The notes under the pieces were generated by a model that saw only the letters and a program-made list of their open reading frames with translations, was not told the DNA's origin and made no database searches. The position numbers and the translations under genes were made by a program. From Acrocarpospora pleiomorpha (GTDB lineage Bacteria; Actinomycetota; Actinomycetes; Streptosporangiales; Streptosporangiaceae), in contig NZ_BLAF01000011.1 of assembly GCF_009687885.1 (NCBI RefSeq), positions 145,548-209,547 on the forward strand: 64,000 bases of DNA. The letters are read 5' to 3'. Below are positions 43,947 through 51,450 of the stretch, piece after piece; position 1 is the stretch's first letter; each line of letters begins with the position of its first letter.

Positions 43947-45248
43947 TCAGGAAATGGGGGGTGATTCACTGGCGGTGTTCCAGACCGGGCCCCAGGGGTA
44001 CGCGAACTCGGCGAGCGACTCCGCCCGCAGGGCCGAACTGAAACCCGGCGCGAGGGGAGCGACATAGCTGCCGTTCTCGATCACGACCGGGTCCACGAAG
44101 TGCTCGTGGAGGTGGTCGATGTACTCGATGACGCGGCCGTCCATGGATCCGCTCACCGCGATGAAGTCGAACATCGCCAGGTGCTGCACCAGCTCGCACA
44201 GGCCCACGCCGCCCGCGTGCGGGCAGACGGGCACGCCGAACTTGGCGGCCAGCAGGAGGATGGCGATGTTCTCGTTGACGCCGCCCACCCGCGCGGCGTC
44301 CAGCTGCAGGTACGAGATCGCGCCCGCCTGCAGAAGCTGTTTGAAGACGATCCGGTTCTGCACGTGCTCGCCGGTGGCGACCGGGATCGGGGCGATCTCG
44401 CGGGCGATGGCGGCGTGGCCGAGCATGTCGTCGGGGCTGGTCGGCTCCTCCACCCACCAGGGCTCGAACTCGGCCAGCGCGCCGATCCAGGTGATCGCGG
44501 TCGCCACGTCCCAGCGCTGGTTGGCGTCGACGGCGATCGGGAAGCCGGTGCCGCAGACCTCGCGGGCGATGCGCATCCGGCGCTTGTCGTCGTCCAGGTC
44601 GGCGCCGACCTTCAGCTTGATCTGGGTGAAGCCCTCGTCGAGCGCCTCCTTGCAGAGGCGGCGGAGCTTGTCGTCGTCGTAGCCGAGCCAGCCGGGCGAG
44701 GTGGTGTAGGCGGGGAAGCCGTCGGCGCGCAGCCGCTCGATCCTGGCCCGCTTGCCGGGTTCGGCGGCGCGCAGGATGTCGAGGGCGTCCTGCCGGGTGA
44801 GGGCGTCGGTGATGTAGCGGAAGTCGAGGAGGTCGACGATCTCCTCGGGGCTCAGCTCGGCCAGCAGCAGCCAGAGCGGCTTGCCCGCCAGCTTGGCGCG
44901 CAGGTCCCACAGGGCGTTCATCACGGCCGAGATGGCCATGTGCATGACGCCCTTCTCCGGGCCCAGCCAGCGCAGCTGCGAGTCGCCGACGATGTCGCGG
45001 TAGACCGCGCCCAGGTCGGAGCAGTCCCGGCCCACCACGTACGGCTCCAGGGCCTTGATCGCGGTGGTCTGGACGTCGTTGCCGCGGCCGATGGTGAAGG
45101 CGAAGCCGTGGCCCTTGGCGCCGTCGTCAGTGCGGAGCACCACGTAGGCGGCGGAGTAGTCGGGGTCGGGGTTCATGGCGTCGGAGCCGTCGAGCTCGAG
45201 TGAGGTGGGAAACCGGATGTCGTGGGTTTCCAGCGCGACGACCCTCAT
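43947..45248 (-). CDS. fucD: L-fuconate dehydratase (enolase superfamily)
   Basis: A 433-residue mandelate-racemase-type enzyme. It has the features of L-fuconate dehydratase: [31 protein letters not shown] with the Lys-x-Lys acid-base pair near 218, metal ligands in [19 protein letters not shown] and TGEHVQNR, then [16 protein letters not shown] and [19 protein letters not shown] near 380. It removes water from L-fuconate to give 2-keto-3-deoxy-L-fuconate. It is the first gene of the importer operon, with GGAGTCGC before the ATG and a palindromic motif just upstream. Confidence 0.9.
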   Translation of the reverse strand: MRVVALETHDIRFPTSLELDGSDAMNPDPDYSAAYVVLRTDDGAKGHGFAFTIGRGNDVQTTAIKALEPYVVGRDCSDLGAVYRDIVGDSQLRWLGPEKGVMHMAISAVMNALWDLRAKLAGKPLWLLLAELSPEEIVDLLDFRYITDALTRQDALDILRAAEPGKRARIERLRADGFPAYTTSPGWLGYDDDKLRRLCKEALDEGFTQIKLKVGADLDDDKRRMRIAREVCGTGFPIAVDANQRWDVATAITWIGALAEFEPWWVEEPTSPDDMLGHAAIAREIAPIPVATGEHVQNRIVFKQLLQAGAISYLQLDAARVGGVNENIAILLLAAKFGVPVCPHAGGVGLCELVQHLAMFDFIAVSGSMDGRVIEYIDHLHEHFVDPVVIENGSYVAPLAPGFSSALRAESLAEFAYPWGPVWNTASESPPIS

Positions 45249-45262
45249 GCGACTCCGACCCG

Positions 45263-45277
45263 ATACATCGGATTAAT
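45263..45277. promoter_or_regulatory. ATACATCSGATGTAT-like site 1
   Basis: ATACATCGGATTAAT matches one half and the centre of the palindrome shared with three other sites. It sits about 15 bases before the dehydratase start codon, well placed for repression. Confidence 0.5.
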
Positions 45278-45438
45278 CCTGGCACTCAGAAATGTGTCAT
45301 ATTTCCGGACTCGATCCGGAAAAGAGCCGATTGTCTCGCGGAGAGCGCTGCACTTGCCGCCGTCCACCAGCATTCCGGCACCTGACGTCTGACCGGTGAG
45401 CACCGGTCCGGCCCGCAACAGATCCACAGAGACGCTCC

Positions 45439-45453
45439 ATACATCCGATGTTT
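45439..45453. promoter_or_regulatory. ATACATCSGATGTAT-like site 2
   Basis: ATACATCCGATGTTT matches 14 of 15 positions of the palindrome. It lies about 190 bases upstream of the dehydratase start. Confidence 0.6.
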
Positions 45454-45507
45454 CGTCTCTAAATCATGCCGTTTACTGCGGAGTTACGTCAAGAGTTCCG
45501 TCGAGAA

Positions 45508-45522
45508 TACATCGGATGACTG
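45508..45522. promoter_or_regulatory. ATACATCSGATGTAT-like site 3
   Basis: ATACATCGGATGACT keeps the left half, the centre and three bases of the right half. It lies about 70 bases beyond site 2. Confidence 0.5.
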
Positions 45523-45558
45523 GCGTCGTGAAGCCCGTGCAACGCGGGCGGAACGCCG

Positions 45559-45590
45559 CCGACCGGCGGTGGAAAACCACCGCCGGTCGG
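45559..45590. terminator. 14-bp hairpin after the GH95-like gene
   Basis: CCGACCGGCGGTGG and its exact complement are separated by AAAA, about 50 bases downstream of the minus-strand glycosidase stop. Confidence 0.75.
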
Positions 45591-45641
45591 ACATTAGACG
45601 ATTTGAAGGGGTGTGCGGGTCTCAGCTCGGTATCAGGTGCC

Positions 45642-48600
45642 TCAGCTGGGCACCAAATCGAACTGCTCCCATGGTCCGATGGCTGCCCGGTTGGCGATCA
45701 GCGACTGGGCGCCGCCGCCTTCCGCGCAGACGTACATGTTGTTCACCGTGGCCCGCAGGCTGACCGAGCCGTTGGGGTTGGTCACCAGGGCGAACGTCTC
45801 CCAGGCGCCGGCCGAGGGGCGGTTGGCGATGAGCGGTTGGGCGCCCGCGTTCTCCGCGGCCACGAACTGGCCGTTGACCTGGGCCTTGAGCGCGATGTTG
45901 CCGCCGCCCAGGTCGACCCGCTCGAACCGCTGGCCGGCGCCCACGGTGGTGGAGTTGGCGATCAGCGCGACGCCGTTGGCGGCGGTGACGTACTGGTTGT
46001 TCGCCCGGGAGCGCAGCGCGACGATGTTCCCGGACGGGGTGCCGCCGGTGGTCACCCTGAGTGCGTCGATCATGCCGACCGAGGTGGTCTTGTTGACCAC
46101 CCGGAGCGTGTGCTGGCCGCCGGCCAGTCCGGTCTTGGCGTAGACGACCTGCTGGACCTGGCGGGCGCCGCCCTGGTTCAGGTTGACGTTCTGCTGGAAC
46201 ACGTTGTCGATGTAGACATCCATGTTGCCCATGTCGCTGAACCGCTCGGACAGGATCTCGATCCCGGTCCCGGTGAAGGTGTAGGTCGCGGCGGCGTTCA
46301 CCGTGTTGCTGTGGTGGGTGTCGTCGTTGTAGTCGCCGTAGCCCCGCGCGGTGGTCTGGTGCCAGTTGGCGTCGTAGGTGAGGTCGGTGTCGTTGATCAG
46401 GCCGCCGCCCGAACCGCCGCCCAGGCCCAGCGTGGAGGCGGTGCCGGACAGGGCCTTCTGGCCCTGGTTGGCGGTGCCGGTCAGCTGGGTGGAGCTGTAG
46501 GCCGACAGCAGCTTGCCGGTGCGCTCCACCACGTAGACCGTGTTGGCGGCGGTGGCGAAGCTGATCTCGGCGGCCGAGCCGGTGGTGATGATCGCGTTGT
46601 CGGAGGTGCGGCGGACCCGGACCTGCTGGGTGCCCCACGGGTTGACCACGGTGGCCTGCTTGCCGTAGAGGGACTTGAGGCCGACGTACTTGATCTCGCC
46701 GCCCTCGCGCTCGGAGCTGACCAGGTGGCCGTCCTTGGCGAGCAGGGTGAACTTGCCGACGAAGGTGGAGTCGCCGGGGACCGCCGGGAAGACCCTGATC
46801 TTGTCGTTGTAGCTCTGCAGCAGCGACTCGTTCATGGCGACCAGGTGGATGCCGAGGTACTCGAACACGCCGTTGGTGTTGTTGGTCATGCCGTTCGGGT
46901 AGTTCTGGTACCGCTGCAGCATGGTCTTCATGCCGTTGTAGGTCTGGTCGCCGAGCCCGAGGCGGGCGGCCTGGGCGTGGTCGTTGGACCAGACGTTGCC
47001 GTACGGGTGCGGCCGGACGTTCCAGGTCTGCACGGCGGTGGAGTAGTCGGGGTAGCCGATGCCGGTCAGGTCGTACGGCCAGATGATCTCGGCGGCCACG
47101 TTCTCGTTGTTGCGGGTCTGCGAGATCGGCGGCTGGTGCGGCTGGTAGGCGTTGTTGACGATGTTGTAGGCCACCAGGTTGTTCAGGATGTTCTGCCACT
47201 CCGACCGCAGGCCCGCGTCCACGCCCAGCTGCTGGCTGATCTGGATGGCGATCGGGAAGAGCAGCCGCACCGAGGTGAGGTCGGTGATGGCGTTGCGGAC
47301 GTTCCAGTACGTCTCGTGCGAGTTGGAGTTGGCCATGTAGTACTTACCGGTGGCGCCGTCGAAGGACAGCATGCCCTTGTAGAACTTCACAGCCTCCCGC
47401 ATGTACGGGTACGCCACCGTCTGCAGGTAGTTGAGGTCGTTGGTGTACCGATACTGCAGGTACATGCTGTAGGCGGCCTCGGTGGCGGTGGAGTAGATCA
47501 GCTTGGTGTAGTCGCTGTTGATGGTGCCCCGGGCGTTGCCGTCCCAGCCCATCGTCTCCGGCACCCAGATGCCGTCCACCCCGAACCTGCTCTGGGTGTA
47601 GGACTTCAGCGCGTTGTAGTTGCGCTGGAACAAGTTGTTGTGCCGGTTGTACACGTCCGCATGGTTGGAGGCCAGGAAGGAGTAATAGACGTCGCGCTGG
47701 TTCCAGTACCAGTACGCGTTGCTCCACTTGGTCTGATCCTGCGTCGCCCGGAAGTTGCCGTTGATGAAGTGCGCCGGGTAGTTGCCGAAACCCGCGGACG
47801 CGATCATGTACGTGCTCAGGTAGTACACGTTCTCCATGTAGTCCGCGTCCCTGGAGCCGTTCGAGTACTGCACGAACGACTTCTCCCAGAACGCGTGCCA
47901 CCAGTTCTTGTAGTTGGTGAACGTGGTGGCGTAGCCGGTGTTCTTCACGGCGGTCAGCTGGTTGCGCGCCTGGGTCACCGAGTTGAGGCCGGGCGAGTTG
48001 ATCCGGCTGGCCGCGGTGAACCAGATGGTGTAGCTGGCGGTCGGGGTGATGGTGAAGCGCACCGTGCGGTTGTTGACGGCCTGGGTGGTGAAGTTCGCGC
48101 CCTCGACGCTGGCGGCCAGGGTGTAGCCGAAGTTGTTCGCGTCGGTCTGGCCGCGGCTGATGCCGGCGGCGGTAGCGTCCGCGAAGGAGGTGATGTTCCG
48201 CCAGGTGTTGAGGTCGGGCACGTCGGCCATGTTCTGGACCGTGTTCGGGTCCCACATGCTGAGCTCGAACGTGATGCTGGACAGGCCGCCGCGGCTGTCG
48301 TCCACGTGGATGCCCATCACCTCGGAGCCGGGCGAGCCCATGATGGTGACGGTGCGGTTGTTGTCGTACTTGGTGGTGTGCGTGCCGTCGTACAGGGAGA
48401 GGCGCTCCTGGTACGTGCTGTAGCCGCTGTCCATCGCGGGGGTGGTCCGCAGGTTGAGCAGGCCCGCGCCGAAGGCGGACTGCTGGGCCAGGTCCACGCC
48501 GCCGACCTGCATGGTGAGGCCGTTCTGGTGCCAGACCATCGCGCCGGTCTTGCCGTTGCCGACCGTGAGCCCGTGCAGCGGGTTGGTGTTCGGCCGGTTG

Positions 48601-48773
48601 TACACGATGTCGTGCTTGGACATGTAGGCCGCGCGGTTGACGTTCAGTGTCCCGCCGGTCTGGTCGAAGGCGTGGTCGGTGGTGGAGGCCACGGCCGGCG
48701 CCGGCACGCCGGTCAGCCCCAGTCCGGCCGCCAGGAGCGACACCAGCAGGATTCGTTGAAGCCTCATTGACAT
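45642..48773 (-). CDS. Secreted GH95-like glycosidase with carbohydrate-binding and fascin-like C-terminal modules
   Basis: A 1043-residue preprotein with a signal peptide ending AVAS near residue 30. Residues about 45-740 resemble GH95-type (alpha/alpha)6 glycosidases: LHGLTVGNGKTGAMVWHQNGL at the start of the beta-domain, then an Asn/Trp/Tyr-rich helical barrel with NGNFRATQDQTKWSN and IWPYDLTG. Residues about 790-910 form a beta-sandwich, carbohydrate-binding-like module. The last 130 have three similar units (NIVALRSRANNQYVT, NIALKAQVNGQFVA, SVSLRATVNNMYVC), a fascin-like beta-trefoil. GAGGAAG precedes the start. GH95 enzymes release L-fucose or L-galactose from glycans, consistent with the neighbouring L-fuconate dehydratase. 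Confidence 0.7.
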   Translation of the reverse strand: MSMRLQRILLVSLLAAGLGLTGVPAPAVASTTDHAFDQTGGTLNVNRAAYMSKHDIVYNRPNTNPLHGLTVGNGKTGAMVWHQNGLTMQVGGVDLAQQSAFGAGLLNLRTTPAMDSGYSTYQERLSLYDGTHTTKYDNNRTVTIMGSPGSEVMGIHVDDSRGGLSSITFELSMWDPNTVQNMADVPDLNTWRNITSFADATAAGISRGQTDANNFGYTLAASVEGANFTTQAVNNRTVRFTITPTASYTIWFTAASRINSPGLNSVTQARNQLTAVKNTGYATTFTNYKNWWHAFWEKSFVQYSNGSRDADYMENVYYLSTYMIASAGFGNYPAHFINGNFRATQDQTKWSNAYWYWNQRDVYYSFLASNHADVYNRHNNLFQRNYNALKSYTQSRFGVDGIWVPETMGWDGNARGTINSDYTKLIYSTATEAAYSMYLQYRYTNDLNYLQTVAYPYMREAVKFYKGMLSFDGATGKYYMANSNSHETYWNVRNAITDLTSVRLLFPIAIQISQQLGVDAGLRSEWQNILNNLVAYNIVNNAYQPHQPPISQTRNNENVAAEIIWPYDLTGIGYPDYSTAVQTWNVRPHPYGNVWSNDHAQAARLGLGDQTYNGMKTMLQRYQNYPNGMTNNTNGVFEYLGIHLVAMNESLLQSYNDKIRVFPAVPGDSTFVGKFTLLAKDGHLVSSEREGGEIKYVGLKSLYGKQATVVNPWGTQQVRVRRTSDNAIITTGSAAEISFATAANTVYVVERTGKLLSAYSSTQLTGTANQGQKALSGTASTLGLGGGSGGGLINDTDLTYDANWHQTTARGYGDYNDDTHHSNTVNAAATYTFTGTGIEILSERFSDMGNMDVYIDNVFQQNVNLNQGGARQVQQVVYAKTGLAGGQHTLRVVNKTTSVGMIDALRVTTGGTPSGNIVALRSRANNQYVTAANGVALIANSTTVGAGQRFERVDLGGGNIALKAQVNGQFVAAENAGAQPLIANRPSAGAWETFALVTNPNGSVSLRATVNNMYVCAEGGGAQSLIANRAAIGPWEQFDLVPS

Positions 48774-49151
48774 GATCTCGCTTCCTCGCGACCAGCGAAA
48801 GGTTGCGGGGTCGTGCACGATTGGCGCCGCAATGCGTGACTGGGGGGTGGGGGGTGCCTGGCAGAGGGGCCACGAGACGCACGCCCGGCAATCGGCGACC
48901 GGGGTACGACCCGAAGGCCCCTCTGCGCAGCACAGACCCGATGTGCACCACTGGTGGTCAGTGGCCTAGGCCATCGCACCAACACCAGTTCGGGACTGTC
49001 AGGCGCAGTTAACATTGGATGTCTTTAGGGCGTCAATAGCCTGCTGGCTGACTACTTATCCAACAAAAACGCTCAGAAATGCCCAGGACCAGGGACGAGC
49101 TGCGGGGATTTTTGTCGAACCACGACCGAAACCCCTGTCAACAATCTGTGC

Positions 49152-49166
49152 ATTCATCGGATGTAT
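49152..49166. promoter_or_regulatory. ATACATCSGATGTAT-like site 4
   Basis: ATTCATCGGATGTAT matches 14 of 15 positions of the palindrome also found three times before the L-fuconate operon, 3.6 kb away. It links the glycosidase/epimerase promoters to that operon. Confidence 0.6.
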
Positions 49167-49263
49167 CAAGATCGTTATTTTGCCGGGCTGTTGTGCCATC
49201 GAGTGCAAGATCGTTGAGGGCTGAGCATTGACAACGGGCGTGAGGGCAGGTCACGCTACGGTG

Positions 49264-49277
49264 GCAAAACGTTTTGC
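49264..49277. promoter_or_regulatory. LacI-type operator palindrome
   Basis: GCAAAACGTTTTGC is a perfect 14-bp palindrome with the central CG typical of LacI/GalR sites. It lies 23 bases before the epimerase ATG. The TetR-LacI fusion protein encoded two genes downstream is the obvious candidate binder. Confidence 0.7.
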
Positions 49278-49299
49278 GTCTCGGAATGCGGGGTGTCGC

Positions 49300-50157
49300 A
49301 TGGCGGAGGTCCCTCGCCGGGTCCTGGTCACGGGGGCAGCGGGCCGGTTGGGGCGGGCCACGCTCCGCCTGCTCGCGTCCATGGGCGTCGCGGCGACCGC
49401 GCTCGACCAGCGGGATCCCGGCGACGTGCCCGGAGCGGATCGGGTCGTGGTGGGCAGCGCGGGCGACGCCGAGGTGGTGCGGGAGGCGCTCAAGGGCGTG
49501 GACGCGGTGGCGCATCTGGCGGCGATTCCGGCGCCCACGCTGGATACGCCCGAAGCGGTGTTCTGCGGGAACACGCGGGCGACCTTCGTGGTGCTGGAGG
49601 AGGCGGGGCGGGCCGGGGTGTCGCGGGCGGTGGTGGCCAGCAGCCTGTCCGTGCTCGGGTTGCCGTGGGCGGCGCGGCGGTTGCATCCGGCGTACGTGCC
49701 GGTGGACGAGGCGCTGCCGGTGCAGATCGAGGATCCGTACGGGCTGTCGAAGCAGGTGGACGAGGCCACGGCGGCGATGATGGCGCGCCGGCACGGGATG
49801 ACCGTGGTCGCGTTGCGGTTTCCGCTGCTGGGCGGGCCCGGCGACAAGTTCGAGGACACCGCGGCCCGGTATGCGGTCTCGCCCGAGTCGGGAGCCAGGG
49901 AACTCTGGACGTACCTGGACAGCAGGGACGCGGCGAGGGCCGGATGGCAGGCGCTGACGCGGCCGATCAGGGGGTATCACGCGGTCTTCGTGACCGCGCC
50001 GACTACGCTGGCGCCGCAACCGACCGAGGAGCTGCTCGGCCGATACCATCCCGATGTGGAACGCCGATCGCCCCTGCCCGGCCATACCGCGCCCGTGGAT
50101 CTCGCCGTGGCCGCCGACCTGCTCGGCTTCACCGCCCAGCACCTGTTCGCGCCATGA
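49300..50157 (+). CDS. NAD-dependent epimerase/dehydratase (extended SDR)
   Basis: A 285-residue extended SDR. The Rossmann motif TGAAGRLG is at residues about 11-18, the acidic residue LDQRD near 40, the active-site Ser in ASSLSVLG near 112 and Tyr-x3-Lys in DPYGLSKQ near 148. It resembles uronate or aldose dehydrogenases and sugar epimerases. In this setting it could oxidise L-fucose (or another sugar) to the lactone/acid used by the dehydratases; this is inference. The ATG at 49300 is chosen since it begins the Rossmann fold. The next gene overlaps its stop. Confidence 0.82.
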   Translation: MAEVPRRVLVTGAAGRLGRATLRLLASMGVAATALDQRDPGDVPGADRVVVGSAGDAEVVREALKGVDAVAHLAAIPAPTLDTPEAVFCGNTRATFVVLEEAGRAGVSRAVVASSLSVLGLPWAARRLHPAYVPVDEALPVQIEDPYGLSKQVDEATAAMMARRHGMTVVALRFPLLGGPGDKFEDTAARYAVSPESGARELWTYLDSRDAARAGWQALTRPIRGYHAVFVTAPTTLAPQPTEELLGRYHPDVERRSPLPGHTAPVDLAVAADLLGFTAQHLFAP

Positions 50158-51407
50158 TGGAGGAGACCCAGGCCCCCTGGGCGGCCCGCGACGCCCTGCG
50201 CATCACCAGAGTCCGCGCCATCGTCACCGCCCCCGAGGGCGTGCCGCTGGTGGTGGTCAAGGTCGACACCACCGAGCCCGGTCTGTACGGACTGGGGTGC
50301 GCCACTTTCACCCAGCGTTTCCACGCCGTGGCCGCCGCGGTCGACCAGCATGTGGCCCCGATGCTGGCGGGTCGCCATCCGGCGGACATCGAGGACATCA
50401 CGCGGATGGTGCACTACTCCTCGTACTGGCGGGGCGGTCCGGTCCTGAACAGCGCCCTTTCCGGTGTGGACCAAGCGCTGTGGGACATCGCGGGCAAACG
50501 CGCCGGAATGCCGGTCTACGAGCTGCTCGGCGGCCGGGTTCGCGCCGCCGCCGACACCTACCTGCACGCGGGCGCCGCCACTCTCGAGGAGACGATCGAG
50601 CACGCCCGCGCCCTGCTGGCCTCCGGCTACCGCAACGTCCGCCTCCAGACCGGCGCGCCCGGCCTCGGCCACTACGGCGCGCCGGGATCCCCGGGCGGCT
50701 ACCCGAATTCCCCCTACCCCGACGGCTGGGACGTCCAGCGCTACCTGCGCGAAACGCCCCTGCTGTTCGAGCGTGCCCGCCAAGAGCTGGGCGAGGAACC
50801 GGGCCTGATGCACGATGTGCATTCACGACTCACACCCAAGCAGGCGGTGGGCTTGGCGCGCGCACTGGAGCCCTACCGGCTCTTCTTCCTGGAAGACCCG
50901 ATCGCACCCGAACTCTACGACCGGCTACCCGAGGTCCGCGCCGCCGCTCCAATGCCGATCGCCGCGGGCGAACAGCTCAGCTCAGTGTCCGACGCGGCCC
51001 GCCTGATCACCGGCGGCGGCGTCGACCTACTGCGCCTGCACATCTCCGCGATCGGCGGCCTCACCCCCGCCCGCAAACTCACCGCCCTCTGCGAACTCAC
51101 CGGCGTCGGCACCGCCTGGCACTCCCCCGCCGACGTCTCCCCCATCGGCGCCGCCGCCAACGTAGCCCTAGACGTCACCTCCCCCGCCTTCCAAATCCAG
51201 GAAGGCCACATCTACACCGACCCCGTCCACGAGGTCTTCCCCGGCACAATCCACCCCTCGAACGGCTACCTCTACCCGAACAACACCCCCGGCTGGGGAA
51301 TCGACCTGAACGAGACCAAAGCAGCAGAACACCCCCCACTGGCCCACCAACACGAACGCTGGTCAGCCCGAGTCCGCCGCCCAGACGGCGGAATCGAAGC
51401 CCCCTGA
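50154..51407 (+). CDS. D-mannonate dehydratase-type enolase-superfamily enzyme (ManD/RspA family)
   Basis: A 417-residue acid-sugar dehydratase. It has the ManD features: ITRVRAIVTAPEGVPLVVVKV at the start, YWRGGPVLNSALSGVDQALWDI, DVHSRLTPKQAV, EDPIAPE and AAGEQLSS as metal ligands, and AWHSPADVSPIGAAANVALD near the C-terminus. It dehydrates a hexonate such as mannonate, gluconate or a relative to a 2-keto-3-deoxy acid. Efficiency and true substrate vary widely in this subfamily. Its start overlaps the epimerase stop (ATGA at 50154). The TetR-LacI regulator lies 43 bases downstream on the same strand. Confidence 0.88.
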   Translation: MMEETQAPWAARDALRITRVRAIVTAPEGVPLVVVKVDTTEPGLYGLGCATFTQRFHAVAAAVDQHVAPMLAGRHPADIEDITRMVHYSSYWRGGPVLNSALSGVDQALWDIAGKRAGMPVYELLGGRVRAAADTYLHAGAATLEETIEHARALLASGYRNVRLQTGAPGLGHYGAPGSPGGYPNSPYPDGWDVQRYLRETPLLFERARQELGEEPGLMHDVHSRLTPKQAVGLARALEPYRLFFLEDPIAPELYDRLPEVRAAAPMPIAAGEQLSSVSDAARLITGGGVDLLRLHISAIGGLTPARKLTALCELTGVGTAWHSPADVSPIGAAANVALDVTSPAFQIQEGHIYTDPVHEVFPGTIHPSNGYLYPNNTPGWGIDLNETKAAEHPPLAHQHERWSARVRRPDGGIEAP

Positions 51408-51450
51408 ACTTATAGCCGATGTAAGGAGTGTCTCGATATAAGATCGGTCC

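Larger units (their letters stand above)
45249..45641. other. Regulatory region of the L-fuconate operon
   Basis: About 390 bases without a gene. It contains three ATACATCSGAT-type sites (45263, 45439, 45508), an inverted repeat TTTCCGGA-CTCGA-TCCGGAAA (45302-45322), and the terminator of the GH95-like gene (45559-45590). It is best read as the promoter and operator region of the minus-strand dehydratase/importer operon. Confidence 0.6.
48774..49299. other. Divergent promoter region between glycosidase and epimerase
   Basis: About 525 bases with no supportable gene. It contains a 12-bp palindrome TGGCCTAGGCCA (48962-48973), an ATTCATCGGATGTAT site (49152-49166), a -35-like TTGACA on each strand (49136-49141 minus, 49228-49233 plus), and the GCAAAACGTTTTGC palindrome (49264-49277). 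Transcription must start both ways from here. Confidence 0.5.

Noticed and set aside
45396..48770. 1124-codon plus-strand frame opposite the GH95-like gene
   Set aside because: Valine/glycine/histidine-rich shadow translation with no domain; the minus strand has a signal peptide and glycosidase features.
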